Below, in pieces: positions 54,073 to 63,624 of a DNA stretch of 64,000 bases. The position numbers were made by a program, and so were the translations under genes. Numbering within the stretch: the stretch's first letter is position 1; every line of letters begins with the position of its first letter. The notes under the pieces are model-generated. The model did not search any database. It saw nothing but the letters and a program-made list of their open reading frames with translations, and was not told the DNA's origin. The stretch comes from an uncultured Tidjanibacter sp. (lineage in GTDB: Bacteria; Bacteroidota; Bacteroidia; Bacteroidales; Rikenellaceae): NCBI GenBank assembly GCA_944326085.1, contig CALVCL010000004.1, positions 1 through 64,000 on the forward strand, given 5' to 3'.

Positions 54073-55683
54073 ATGACCTTAGAAACGGATTATCTGGTGA
54101 TTGGCAGCGGTGCCGCCGGTCTCAGTTTTGCCCTTAAGGCAGCAGAACACGGCCACGTGATACTCGTCACAAAGGGTGAGATGAACGAATGCAATACGAA
54201 TTATGCCCAAGGCGGCATCTGTTCAGTAACCTACGAACCGGATACCTTCCAAAAACACATCGACGATACAATGGTGTGCGGAGGCGGAATATGTGATATG
54301 AATGCAGTACGCCTCGTGGTAACACGGGCTCCGCAACTGATGAAAGACCTCATACAATGGGGTGCACGCTTCGACAAGACAAGGGAAGGCAAATACGAAC
54401 TTAACCGAGAAGGCGGACACTCCGAGCACCGTATACTACACCACAAAGATGAAACCGGTGCGGAAATAGAACGCACACTCATCTCGCAAGTAAAGACACA
54501 TAAAAATATAGAGGTTCTGGAGCACCACTTCGCAGTTGACCTGCTTACACAGCATCACCTCGGGCAATTCGTGACACGCCATACGGGAGGCATAGAATGC
54601 TACGGAGCATATGTGATGGACCTTAAGAAGGAACGTATCATGACCATCCTGTCGAAAGTTACAGTACTTGCAACAGGAGGTGTCGGTAATGTCTACAATG
54701 TCACGACAAACCCGAGCGTTGCTACCGGCGACGGCATAGCCATGGCCCACCGTGCAAAAGCCGTCATAGAAAACATGGAATTCATTCAATTCCACCCTAC
54801 GGCACTTTACAACCCTGGCGAACGTCCGTCATTCCTCATTACAGAAGCACTCCGCGGTTTCGGTGCGATACTCAAGACCCAGGATGGAAAGGAATTCATG
54901 CAGAAATATCACCCCATGGGTTCGCTCGCGCCACGCGACGTAGTGGCCCGCAGCATCGACAACGAAATGAAAATCAGGGGTGAAGATTTTGTATATCTTG
55001 ATGTTACCCACTGCAATCCGCATGAAACCATAAACCACTTCCCGAACATATACCACAAATGCCTATCCATCAACATAGACATTACCAAGGACATGATACC
55101 GGTAGCCCCTGCTGCACACTACTGCTGCGGCGGCGTCAAAGTGGATACGAACGGTGAAACAACCATCAAAAGGCTGTATGCACTCGGCGAAACATCATGT
55201 ACAGGTTTACACGGAGCCAACCGCCTTGCTTCTAACTCATTGACCGAAGCGGTTGTATATGCCGACCAGGCTGTACGCCACAGTACCGAACACCTTGCAG
55301 AGTACTCCATACAGCGAGGCATTCCAGATTGGAACGATGATGGCACGACCGCCACAGAGGAGATGATACTCATCACACAGAACACAAAGGAGATGCAGCA
55401 GATAATGAGCAACTATGTAGGCATAGTACGCTCCAATCTCAGACTCGAAAGGGCCCGCCGCCGTCTCGAAATCATATACAAGGAAAACGAAGAGCTTTAT
55501 CTGAAATCCAAGTTGAACAAGGAACTGTGCGAACTTCGCAACATGATAGATGTAGGTTATTTGATAATCAAGCATGCACAGGCCATGAAACGCAGCATAG
55601 GCCTTCACTATTCACTCGACTACCCTCTCGAGACACTCGTTCCACCTACCGACGGACAAAAAAGAAGGTCTACCGAATTCTGA
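54073..55683 (+). CDS. nadB: L-aspartate oxidase
   Basis: The 536-residue flavoprotein has the FAD-binding [10 protein letters not shown] near the start, [11 protein letters not shown], the active-site [14 protein letters not shown] region and the [24 protein letters not shown] segment. The last marks NadB and succinate dehydrogenase flavoproteins. A C-terminal helical domain follows. It turns L-aspartate into iminoaspartate for quinolinate and NAD synthesis; with fumarate as acceptor it can work without oxygen. The nadA and nadC genes are not in the window. A weak -7 box lies upstream. Confidence 0.95.
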   Translation: MTLETDYLVIGSGAAGLSFALKAAEHGHVILVTKGEMNECNTNYAQGGICSVTYEPDTFQKHIDDTMVCGGGICDMNAVRLVVTRAPQLMKDLIQWGARFDKTREGKYELNREGGHSEHRILHHKDETGAEIERTLISQVKTHKNIEVLEHHFAVDLLTQHHLGQFVTRHTGGIECYGAYVMDLKKERIMTILSKVTVLATGGVGNVYNVTTNPSVATGDGIAMAHRAKAVIENMEFIQFHPTALYNPGERPSFLITEALRGFGAILKTQDGKEFMQKYHPMGSLAPRDVVARSIDNEMKIRGEDFVYLDVTHCNPHETINHFPNIYHKCLSINIDITKDMIPVAPAAHYCCGGVKVDTNGETTIKRLYALGETSCTGLHGANRLASNSLTEAVVYADQAVRHSTEHLAEYSIQRGIPDWNDDGTTATEEMILITQNTKEMQQIMSNYVGIVRSNLRLERARRRLEIIYKENEELYLKSKLNKELCELRNMIDVGYLIIKHAQAMKRSIGLHYSLDYPLETLVPPTDGQKRRSTEF

Positions 55684-55691
55684 TAATTTCC

Positions 55692-55738
55692 GACGACGGA
55701 CGGTCCCACATACCCATGAGTGCACCGTCCGCCGTCGT
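55692..55738 (+). terminator. Terminator-like hairpin of nadB
   Basis: Imperfect arms built around ACGACGG/CCGTCGT and ACGGT/ACCGT with a 3-nt bulge, followed by TTTATT on the plus strand. Confidence 0.65.
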
Positions 55739-55753
55739 TTATTAATAACTTAC

Positions 55754-57328
55754 ATGGGATTAAAAGAAGAAATACAAAGACGCAGGACTTTTGCAATAAT
55801 AAGCCATCCTGACGCAGGTAAAACCACACTCACCGAAAAACTCCTTCTGTTCGGTGGTGCAATACACGTTGCCGGTGCCGTAAAAAGCAACAAAATACGC
55901 AAGACGGCCACATCCGACTTCATGGAAATAGAGCGACAAAGGGGTATATCTGTGGCCACATCAGTTATGGGTTTCGAATACGGCGGTATAAAAATCAATA
56001 TTCTCGACACACCAGGTCACGAAGACTTTGCAGAAGACACATACCGCACCCTGACTGCTGTCGACAGCGTAATTATCGTAATTGACGGTGCCAAAGGTGT
56101 AGAGACACAGACACGCAAGCTGATGAACGTATGCCGCATGCGCAAGACACCAGTCATGGTGTTTATAAACAAGCTCGACCGCCCGTGCCGCGACCCGTTC
56201 GACCTACTCGACGAAATAGAAACCGAGTTGCAGATAAAAGTACGTCCATTGTCGTTTCCTGTGAGCAGCGGCCCTTCGTTCCGCGGAGTGTACAACATAT
56301 ATAACGAAAGTTTCTCGGCCTTCACTTCCAACGACAAGCAGACTGTTTCGGAAACGATAAAAATGTCGCTCGACGATCCCAGACTCGACGAATACATCCA
56401 ACCGTACACCGACAAACTTCACGAAGACCTCACTCTGGTAGATGGTGTGTACGAACCGTTTGACCGCGAACGCTACCTTGCCGGTGAACTGGCTCCCGTA
56501 TTTTTCGGCAGTGCCATCAACAACTTCGGCGTCAAGGAACTTTTGGAAACATTCATCGAACTGGCTCCATCGCCACGCCCCTCTACCACATCAACCAGAA
56601 CTGTTGACCCTTCGGAACAAAAAATGACAGGCTTCGTTTTCAAAATACACGCCAACATGGATCCGAACCATCGTGACAGACTCGCATTTCTGAAAATATG
56701 CTCCGGAGTATTCGAACGCAATAAAAGCTACCTCCACGTGCGCAGCGGCAAGCAGATGAAATTTTCATCGCCAAATGCGTTCATGGCCGAGAAGAAATCA
56801 ATTGTAGATTTCGCATATCCGGGCGACATAGTCGGCCTGCACGATACTGGCAACTTCAAAATAGGCGATACGTTCACTGAAGGCGAACAATTGAAATTCA
56901 CAGGTATACCGTCATTTTCTCCGGAACTGTTCCGTTACATAGAAAATGCAGATCCGCAAAAATTCAAACAACTAGCCAAAGGCATCGATCAGCTTATGGA
57001 CGAAGGTGTTGCCCAGTTGTTTACCAGCCGCCTCAACGGAAGGAAAATCATCGGGACAGTAGGCGCACTCCAGTTCGAAGTCATTCAATACAGACTCGAG
57101 CACGAATACAACGCATTGTGCCGCTACGAACCCATACAGATATACAAGGCCTGCTGGATAGAATCGGACAATGCGGAACAACTTGCCGATTTCATGAAAC
57201 GCAAGCATACAAACATGGCTATCGACAAACACGGACGCAATGTCTACCTCGCTGATACAAGCTATGCATTGCAGCTTGCACAGGAGAAATTCCCCGATAT
57301 ACGCTTCTATTTCACCTCCGAATTCTAA
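55754..57328 (+). CDS. prfC: Peptide chain release factor 3
   Basis: The 524-residue GTPase has the P-loop [10 protein letters not shown], switch I with [21 protein letters not shown] and the RF3-specific domains ([29 protein letters not shown]). The C-terminal segment [14 protein letters not shown] is also typical. It recycles RF1 and RF2 after stop codons. The start is at the ATG immediately before [21 protein letters not shown]. Likely its own unit, as terminator-like hairpins lie on both sides. Confidence 0.97.
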   Translation: MGLKEEIQRRRTFAIISHPDAGKTTLTEKLLLFGGAIHVAGAVKSNKIRKTATSDFMEIERQRGISVATSVMGFEYGGIKINILDTPGHEDFAEDTYRTLTAVDSVIIVIDGAKGVETQTRKLMNVCRMRKTPVMVFINKLDRPCRDPFDLLDEIETELQIKVRPLSFPVSSGPSFRGVYNIYNESFSAFTSNDKQTVSETIKMSLDDPRLDEYIQPYTDKLHEDLTLVDGVYEPFDRERYLAGELAPVFFGSAINNFGVKELLETFIELAPSPRPSTTSTRTVDPSEQKMTGFVFKIHANMDPNHRDRLAFLKICSGVFERNKSYLHVRSGKQMKFSSPNAFMAEKKSIVDFAYPGDIVGLHDTGNFKIGDTFTEGEQLKFTGIPSFSPELFRYIENADPQKFKQLAKGIDQLMDEGVAQLFTSRLNGRKIIGTVGALQFEVIQYRLEHEYNALCRYEPIQIYKACWIESDNAEQLADFMKRKHTNMAIDKHGRNVYLADTSYALQLAQEKFPDIRFYFTSEF

Positions 57329-57342
57329 TCTACAGACAATAT

Positions 57343-57378
57343 GTAAGCCCCAGCCAGGATTACCTGGCTGGGGCTTAC
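57343..57378. terminator. Hairpin between prfC and the GntR gene
   Basis: Perfect 16-bp arms (GTAAGCCCCAGCCAGG and its complement) around a 4-nt loop, between convergent genes. No T-run follows, so it may act by stem strength alone. Confidence 0.75.
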
Positions 57379-57427
57379 TACGTCTCCGTGACTAAAGTTT
57401 TCTTGGGTAGATTGACCTTATCGCACC

Positions 57428-58135
57428 TCAAGCATCTTTTTTGGTGTATCCGAAATAATCGCTGTACCTATCAAAATAATGTACTATTGCTTCCCTGTAA
57501 CCTGCCTCATTACCAGTCTTTAGCAGTTCAAGCAGATTTCTGTCGGTAACAAGTCTACCATGCGCGGCAAGTTCATTCTCACGCATCTCAAACATCGATT
57601 TGTTTTGACTTACCACATATTCTATCACAGGGTTCATAACTTGCTGGAATTCCACGATGGATTTATTACCTGATATTTCATGCAATTTCCTGTGGAAATG
57701 ACCATTGTATCTCATGCCAAGTTTCTCTCCCTGATCCACTATCTGTTCCAATACAGCCAAATCATCGGGAGTTATCTTTGCAAAAATAACATACGACAAT
57801 CCTACCTCAAGCACTATCCTCATTTCAAAGATATCACGCAATGTGGTGTCGCTCATCAACAACGGGTTAACACTACGGCCCAAACTCATCATAAGTGAAG
57901 GTTCAGCCAATGTCATGCCCCGCTTTGTGCGCGACTGTATCATACCAGTCATCTTAAATCGACTCAAGGCTTCTCTGAGTACAGTACGACCTATACCCAA
58001 GGCCGCTGCCAATTCGTTTTCATTAGGAATACTGCTGCCTGGACGGAACCCTTGCTCCTTAAAATAATGTATCAGCTTCTCTTCCACTTGGTCAACAAGC
58101 GTATAACCGCTTCTATCAATACGCAGACTGTCCAT
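57428..58135 (-). CDS. GntR-family (FadR/FCD type) regulator
   Basis: The 235-residue protein has an N-terminal winged helix (FRPGSSIPNENELAAALGIGRTVLREALSRFKMTGMI, wing RTKRGMTLAEPS) and an all-helical FCD sensory domain. That domain has conserved metal/ligand residues (DIFEMRIVLEVGL, a NGHFHRKLHEISGN segment with His, and a late AAHGRL). FCD regulators bind small carboxylates or sugar acids. It is divergent from the aminotransferase-acyl-CoA synthetase pair, making it the likely controller. A palindrome over its own -33 box suggests autoregulation. Confidence 0.92.
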   Translation of the reverse strand: MDSLRIDRSGYTLVDQVEEKLIHYFKEQGFRPGSSIPNENELAAALGIGRTVLREALSRFKMTGMIQSRTKRGMTLAEPSLMMSLGRSVNPLLMSDTTLRDIFEMRIVLEVGLSYVIFAKITPDDLAVLEQIVDQGEKLGMRYNGHFHRKLHEISGNKSIVEFQQVMNPVIEYVVSQNKSMFEMRENELAAHGRLVTDRNLLELLKTGNEAGYREAIVHYFDRYSDYFGYTKKDA

Positions 58136-58177
58136 AAAGATAAATATTAGATGGAATTACACTTTGGAAGGATGATA

Positions 58178-58207
58178 CAAATGTAATATTTTTTATGCAA
58201 TATGCAA
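58178..58207 (-). promoter_or_regulatory. Promoter of the GntR gene
   Basis: Minus-strand TTG at 58207-58205 and TACATTTG at 58185-58178, 19 nt apart, fit the Bacteroidetes consensus. Leader about 36 nt. Confidence 0.72.
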
Positions 58208-58216
58208 TAGCATATT
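58199..58216. promoter_or_regulatory. Palindrome overlapping the GntR promoter, candidate operator
   Basis: AATATGC, a 4-nt spacer, GCATATT. It covers the -33 element of the GntR gene, where a bound dimer would block transcription. Confidence 0.45.
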
Positions 58217-58273
58217 TAATATAATCATATATATAAAATGAACTAACAGATAGCAGCGCTGCAAAAATCAGAC

Positions 58274-58302
58274 ATAGGCTTAAAAGGGCATTCTAAGCCT
58301 AT
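58274..58302. repeat. Inverted repeat upstream of the aminotransferase promoter
   Basis: Perfect 9-bp arms ATAGGCTTA/TAAGCCTAT with an 11-nt spacer, in the middle of the divergent gap. It could be a second regulator site or a small hairpin. Confidence 0.45.
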
Positions 58303-58364
58303 ACAGATGACGATTACACAATAATGTAAATTATGAAAAGCAACTAATTATTTGCCGACAACTA

Positions 58365-58395
58365 TTGTATTCGACACAAAATTCTCCTAATTTTG
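58365..58395 (+). promoter_or_regulatory. Promoter of the aminotransferase-ACD operon
   Basis: TTG at 58365-58367 and TAATTTTG at 58388-58395 are 20 nt apart. The leader would be about 17 nt, which supports the start codon at 58419. Confidence 0.78.
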
Positions 58396-58418
58396 AAAAG
58401 CTAAAACTTTCACAGACC

Positions 58419-59732
58419 ATGAAAAATACCTTGATCGAACCGTCCATCGTAAAAAACGCTATGGACAAATTCGATGTTAAAGATTTCAATGAAGCCGCAA
58501 TCAGACAAATAGGCGGTATAGTAAAAGATATAGAGGAACATACCGGTACTGAATTCGTACATCTCGAAATCGGAGTTCCAGGCCTGCCTCCGGAAAAGAT
58601 AGGCGTAAACGCAGAAAAAGCAGCTCTCGATGCCGGAGTAGCCTCCATATATCCGGAAATGCCTGGTATTCCCTCTCTCAAAGAAGAGACTTCGCGCTTC
58701 ATCAAGGCATTCGTTAATGTAGACGTATCTCCCGAAGGTTGCATCCCGACAGTAGGTTCCATGCAGGGCGGTTTCGCTGCATTTACCCTCTGCTCCCAAA
58801 TGGACCCCAGAAAAGACACAATATTGTTCATTGACCCCGGCTTCTCGGTACAGAAGACACAGGCCGATGTCATAGGAGTAAAAAGGATTGCATTCGACGT
58901 TTACGACTACCGCGCCGAAAAACTCGGACCGAAACTCGAAAGTTACCTCTCGCAGGGCAACATAGCCGCAATCATATACTCCAACCCCAACAACCCAACA
59001 TGGATGTGCCTTACAGATGATGAACTTCGCACGATAGGCACATTGGCCACCAAATACGATGCCATTGTCATCGAAGACCTCGCATATCTGGCCATGGATT
59101 TCCGCAGCGACCTCGGCAAGCCTTTCCAGCCGCCGTATCAGGTAAGCGCCGCACACTATACCGACAATTATATCATCATGCTGAGCGCGTCGAAGATATT
59201 CAGCTACGCAGGACAGCGTATCGCGATGCTCGTCATATCCGACAAACTCTTCTCAAGGCATTATGAAGGCCTGATGAAACGATACGACCTCGGCAAATTC
59301 GGACAGGTCATGATACAGCGCATCCTGTACTGCCTCTCTTCCGGCACTTCGCACTCCGCACAGTATGCACTGGCAGCAATGTTCAAGGCAGCCAGCGACG
59401 GCGACCTCGACTTCGTGGAAGATGTCAAGGAATACGGACGCCGCACCAAAAGGATGAAAGAAATATTCCAGCACAACGGTTTCCATATCGTGTACGACCA
59501 TGATATAGACCAGCCGCTAAGCGACGGCTTCTTCTTCACGATAGGCTACAAGGACGTAGAGGGCGGCGAACTGTTGAGACTTCTGCTTCACTATGGTGTG
59601 AGTGGAATTGTACTCTCCTCTACGGGCAGCCAGCAGCAGGGACTGCGTATATGTTCCTCTGCAATGAAGCCTCACCACTTCGACATGCTGGACGAACGTC
59701 TGCGTATGTTCAACGAAAACTACGGTAAATAA
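58419..59732 (+). CDS. PLP-dependent aminotransferase, class I/II
   Basis: The 437-residue fold-type I aminotransferase has LGIG-like VGSMQGGFAAF, YSNPNNPTWMCL (PLP and substrate contacts), VIEDLAYLAMDF (the Asp that holds the pyridine ring) and the PLP lysine in MLSASKIFSYAGQRIAM. The Arg in QGLRICSS near the end binds the substrate carboxylate. The 2-oxo acid made would feed an oxidoreductase that produces acyl-CoA for the synthetase encoded next. Substrate is not clear, but branched-chain, aromatic or methionine-type amino acids are usual for such pairs. Start follows the promoter. Confidence 0.9.
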   Translation: MKNTLIEPSIVKNAMDKFDVKDFNEAAIRQIGGIVKDIEEHTGTEFVHLEIGVPGLPPEKIGVNAEKAALDAGVASIYPEMPGIPSLKEETSRFIKAFVNVDVSPEGCIPTVGSMQGGFAAFTLCSQMDPRKDTILFIDPGFSVQKTQADVIGVKRIAFDVYDYRAEKLGPKLESYLSQGNIAAIIYSNPNNPTWMCLTDDELRTIGTLATKYDAIVIEDLAYLAMDFRSDLGKPFQPPYQVSAAHYTDNYIIMLSASKIFSYAGQRIAMLVISDKLFSRHYEGLMKRYDLGKFGQVMIQRILYCLSSGTSHSAQYALAAMFKAASDGDLDFVEDVKEYGRRTKRMKEIFQHNGFHIVYDHDIDQPLSDGFFFTIGYKDVEGGELLRLLLHYGVSGIVLSSTGSQQQGLRICSSAMKPHHFDMLDERLRMFNENYGK

Positions 59733-59737
59733 AGACA

Positions 59738-59773
59738 AATGTGTCCGGCTGTGTATTTACAGCCAGACACATT
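59738..59773 (+). other. Stem-loop between aminotransferase and synthetase genes
   Basis: Fifteen-base arms pair with one mismatch (C at 59746 against A at 59765) around a 6-nt loop. No T-run follows. It may stabilise or process the transcript or attenuate the second gene. Confidence 0.6.
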
Positions 59774-59803
59774 GTAATTATACAATCCATAAACCACACA
59801 AAG

Positions 59804-61864
59804 ATGATTAACGAAAAACTATTGAACCCATCGAGCGTGGTAGTTGTCGGCGGTTCTGACGATGTGAACAAGCCAGGCGGCGCCGTGTTACGCAACCTCA
59901 TACAAAGCCCGTTCAAATGGGACAAGTATGTGGTCAATCCCAAAGCAGACACAGTTCAGGGAATCAAATCGTACCATACGGTAGAAGAACTGCCCAACGT
60001 GGACTGTGCAATAATAGCCATAGCAGCCAAGTTCTGTCTACACACCGTTGAGGTTCTCGCCCGTGAAAAAGGGACTCGCGCATTCATAATCCTTTCGGCA
60101 GGTTTTGGTGAAGAAAACAAGGAAGGCGCAGAGCTAGAACGCAAGATAGTCGAAATCATTGACTCCGTCGGCGGTTCGCTCATCGGTCCGAACTGTACCG
60201 GTCTTCTGACCACAAACTACAACGGTTCGTTTACATCTCCAGTACCCCAACTCGATCCTCGCGGCATAGACTTCATCTCAGGGTCTGGTGCCACGGCCAT
60301 ATTCATTGTCGACAATGGCATACGCAAAGGTCTAAAGTTCAACAGTGTATGGTCGGTCGGCAACTCGGCGCAGATAGGTGTGGAAGAAGTTCTCGAATAT
60401 CTTGACGAATCATTCGACACGGAGTACAGTTCGCGTATCAAGCTGCTTTACATAGAAAGTATCAGCAATCCACAGAAATTTCTGCGACACGCCTCATCGC
60501 TAGTGCGCAAAGGCTGCCATATAGCTGCTGTAAAGTCAGGTAGTTCCGAAGCGGGCGGCCGTGCCGCATCGTCGCACACCGGCGCGCTTGCAAGTCCCGA
60601 CACGGCCGTAGAGGCCCTCTTCCGCAAAGCCGGCATAGTACGCTGCAACGGTCGCGAGGAACTCATCACCGTAGCATCCATATTCACATATCCGGAACTT
60701 AAAGGTCGCAATATTGCCATCGTAACCCATGCCGGAGGTCCTGCGGTAATGCTTACAGATGCGCTGTCAAACGGCAAAATGGAAATTCCGCATATCGAAG
60801 GTCCCAAGGCTCAGGCATTGCTTTCGAAACTGTTCCCAGGTTCGTCAGTAGGCAACCCCATAGATTTTCTTGCAACAGGTACGGCCGAACAACTCGGCCA
60901 CATACTTGATGCATGCGAAAATGATTTCGATAATATAGACGGTATTGCCGTCATTTTCGGCAGTCCAGGTCTGTTCCCCGTATTCGACGTATATGCACTG
61001 CTAGCCGAAAAAATCAAAACATCAAAGAAACCGATATTCCCCATATTCCCCTCATACACTTGGGTGAAGAAAGAGATAAAGGAATTCGTCCGCAACGGTG
61101 GCGTATATTTCCCTGACGAGGTATTGTTCGGTTCGGCGCTTGCCAAAGTCTACAATACTCCTCATGCAGAACCTGAAGATACTGAATTCCCGTGTGTAGA
61201 TGTCAAAAGGATACGCAATGTCATCGATCATGCCGAAAACGGATACCTGGCTCCGGATGCCATACACGAGCTTCTAGATGCTGCCGGCATAGCATGTGCC
61301 CAAGAAGGTACGGCCGACAATGAGGCCGACTGTCTGGCCCTTGCGCGCAAGATAGGTTTCCCGCTAGTCATGAAAGTTGTAGGACCGGTGCACAAATCAG
61401 ATGTCGGAGGCGTTGTACTGAATGTAATGGATGAAGAAACTGTTGTCCGTGAATTCAACCGTATGATGAATATCAAGGACACCTATGCCATAATGCTGGC
61501 ACAGCAACTCCACGGTACAGAGGTATTCATCGGTGCCAAACGTGAAGGTGGTTTCGGCCATGTAGTAATGTGCGGCCTCGGCGGTATCTTCATCGAAGTG
61601 CTTAAGGATGTAAATGTAGGCCTTGCGCCCATCTCGCCCGCTGAAGCCCACTACATGATACGCAATTTGAGATCATACAAGATAATACAAGGAGTACGTG
61701 GTCAGGAGCCTGTCAATGAGGACCGTTTCGCCGAAGCGGTGGTACGTGTATCCATCCTCATGCGTACTGCTCCCGAAATATTCGAAATGGATCTCAACCC
61801 ATTGCTCGGCAATAAGAATGATGTGGTCGCTGTAGATGCCCGCATAAGAGTTGAAAAACAGTAG
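59804..61864 (+). CDS. ADP-forming acyl-CoA (acetate-CoA) synthetase, single-chain
   Basis: The 686-residue protein is an NDP-forming acyl-CoA synthetase: CoA-binding Rossmann domain (VVVVGGSDDVNKPGGAVLRNLIQ), succinyl-CoA-ligase-like domain with the phospho-His candidate in AASSHTGALAS, and a C-terminal ATP-grasp domain (LARKIGFPLVMKV...HKSDVGGVVLNV). It turns acyl-CoA, ADP and phosphate into acid, CoA and ATP, the energy-saving last step of peptide fermentation in archaea and some anaerobes. It follows the aminotransferase by 71 nt. The ATG chosen begins MINEKLLNPSSVVVVGG; an upstream frame would include the hairpin. Confidence 0.93.
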   Translation: MINEKLLNPSSVVVVGGSDDVNKPGGAVLRNLIQSPFKWDKYVVNPKADTVQGIKSYHTVEELPNVDCAIIAIAAKFCLHTVEVLAREKGTRAFIILSAGFGEENKEGAELERKIVEIIDSVGGSLIGPNCTGLLTTNYNGSFTSPVPQLDPRGIDFISGSGATAIFIVDNGIRKGLKFNSVWSVGNSAQIGVEEVLEYLDESFDTEYSSRIKLLYIESISNPQKFLRHASSLVRKGCHIAAVKSGSSEAGGRAASSHTGALASPDTAVEALFRKAGIVRCNGREELITVASIFTYPELKGRNIAIVTHAGGPAVMLTDALSNGKMEIPHIEGPKAQALLSKLFPGSSVGNPIDFLATGTAEQLGHILDACENDFDNIDGIAVIFGSPGLFPVFDVYALLAEKIKTSKKPIFPIFPSYTWVKKEIKEFVRNGGVYFPDEVLFGSALAKVYNTPHAEPEDTEFPCVDVKRIRNVIDHAENGYLAPDAIHELLDAAGIACAQEGTADNEADCLALARKIGFPLVMKVVGPVHKSDVGGVVLNVMDEETVVREFNRMMNIKDTYAIMLAQQLHGTEVFIGAKREGGFGHVVMCGLGGIFIEVLKDVNVGLAPISPAEAHYMIRNLRSYKIIQGVRGQEPVNEDRFAEAVVRVSILMRTAPEIFEMDLNPLLGNKNDVVAVDARIRVEKQ

Positions 61865-61886
61865 GCCGCATTACCAAGTCTATACA

Positions 61887-61918
61887 AAATCCCCTTGAGC
61901 ACATGCTCAAGGGGATTT
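61887..61918. terminator. Bidirectional terminator after the ACD gene
   Basis: Perfect 15-bp arms AAATCCCCTTGAGCA/TGCTCAAGGGGATTT with a 2-nt loop, flanked by an A-run and T-run. Confidence 0.92.
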
Positions 61919-61944
61919 CATTTTGAATAACTGCTTGACCTATA

Positions 61945-63228
61945 TTACTGAAAATTATCACGGGGACCATTGTATTTCACAAGCACCTTGTCTATACGTG
62001 CTCCATCCATATCCACAATTTCAAAATCAAAATCACCCCATGACAACTTCTCGCCTGTGGACGGAATATGCTTCAATTCATCAAGTATAAGTCCGCTTAA
62101 AGTATTGTGTTCATGATCGCGGTACAGTTCCTCACGGTCAAAATGTTCAAGAAAATTGTAAAAAGAACACTGTCCGTCAACCAACCAGCTTCCATCTTCG
62201 CGCATAATCATATCTGACTCCTCGTCCTCGTCAGGCACTTCTCCTACCAATGCCTCCATCATATCGCGAAGGGTCACTATACCGAGCACATCACCGAATT
62301 CATCGATAATGAACCCATATGCCGAATTAGTACTTTTAAACTCCTCCAGAGCAGCATATACACTCTGGTTTTCCGGCAGAAAATTAGCAGGACGCAGAAT
62401 ATCCGCCAAACAAAACCCTTCGCGGTGTATACTGCCGAAAAGGTCCTTGGTATGTGCCGCTCCCACTATTTCTCCCTTACGTCCGTCCGACACAGGATAA
62501 ACATCGTGCATATCATTGCAAACAATATTCATTATCTGTTCAGCACTGTAGTTTACATCTAGCCACACCAGCTCGCTGCGATGTGTCATAATTGAGTCAA
62601 CATCCCTGTCTCCAAGGCTGAATACCCGTTCTACAATATCATGTTCCACCTCCTGTACCTCACCGGTATCCATGCCTTCCTTAACGATAGCTTTTATTTC
62701 ATCCTCTGTCACTTTGTTATCGTTCTCCTTAAGGCCCAACAGTTTTACGACAACAGCCGTACTCTTTGCAAGCAGCCATACCAAAGGGGTGGCAATTATC
62801 GACACAGCCTTCATGGGGCGTGCCACAGCCTTTGACACACCTTCTGCCCGATTGATGCCTATACGCTTTGGCACTAGTTCGCCGAAAATAAGTGTCAGAT
62901 AGGTCACTATCAACACTATTAACGTCTTTGCTATACCATAGGCATAAGGTTCAAGACCGTTTATGCGTGCTATGACCTTACCAAAGTCTGCAGCAAGAGC
63001 TTCGCCTGAATAGAGACCTGTAAGAATTCCGATAAGCGTAATACCTATCTGTACTGTTGAAAGAAACTTGTCCGGTTCGCCGGACAATACCAATGCTGCC
63101 TTGGCCGATTTATTGCCTGTACGTGCTTCTGTTTCCAACCTTGACCTGCGTGCCGACACTAGTGCCATCTCCGACATGGATAGTACACCATTTAACAGTA
63201 TCAACACCAGGATAATGACTATTTCCAT
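61945..63228 (-). CDS. CNNM/CorC-type membrane protein (hemolysin C family)
   Basis: The 427-residue protein has an N-terminal DUF21/CNNM domain with about three to four membrane helices (to about 185, with GELVPKRIGINRAEG). A pair of CBS domains comes next (about 200-335: DSIMTHRSELVWLDV, YGFIIDEFGDVLGIVTLRDMMEALVGE). The C-terminal CorC/HlyC domain follows (about 350-427). Family members export Mg2+ or Na+-linked cations, with the CBS pair binding ATP. The name hemolysin is historical. A TTG four codons upstream is less likely than the ATG used. No clear promoter was found. Confidence 0.92.
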   Translation of the reverse strand: MEIVIILVLILLNGVLSMSEMALVSARRSRLETEARTGNKSAKAALVLSGEPDKFLSTVQIGITLIGILTGLYSGEALAADFGKVIARINGLEPYAYGIAKTLIVLIVTYLTLIFGELVPKRIGINRAEGVSKAVARPMKAVSIIATPLVWLLAKSTAVVVKLLGLKENDNKVTEDEIKAIVKEGMDTGEVQEVEHDIVERVFSLGDRDVDSIMTHRSELVWLDVNYSAEQIMNIVCNDMHDVYPVSDGRKGEIVGAAHTKDLFGSIHREGFCLADILRPANFLPENQSVYAALEEFKSTNSAYGFIIDEFGDVLGIVTLRDMMEALVGEVPDEDEESDMIMREDGSWLVDGQCSFYNFLEHFDREELYRDHEHNTLSGLILDELKHIPSTGEKLSWGDFDFEIVDMDGARIDKVLVKYNGPRDNFQ

Positions 63229-63624
63229 ATATATTATCAATAATTACTTTTCAATTCTGTCAATATTCCAATCTCGCCACAAACCAGTCATCATTCTTTG
63301 AGATATAAAACAAACATGCCATGATGCACCATACCCCTACAAACTGGTATGATACACATGTGTACTGTAAACGATTTGGAATGCATACGCCGCAACTTTA
63401 CGCCAGAATATGCGTAATGTCGTTCCTGACAAACCGATATGTTATTGCAGTGTCTTGCGGCTGTACGTTTTTGATGAATAGCACGACAAATATACGGGAT
63501 TTGTCACCAACATTCAAAATACACATACTTTTTATACAACATTTTCCAACAGCAGATGGGCCGCCAGCAGGCAGCCCATCGTCGTTACGGCACTCAAGCA
63601 CCGTCATCACACATAAACACAATA
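63229..63624. other. Intergenic region without a recognised gene
   Basis: The 396-nt gap shows no convincing frame. A hairpin with 7-bp arms GATGGGC/GCCCATC (63555-63580) lies past the stop of the lamin-tail-domain gene, though without a T-run. A 12-bp palindrome TACACATGTGTA occurs near 63,352-63,363. Nothing else was seen. Confidence 0.4.
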
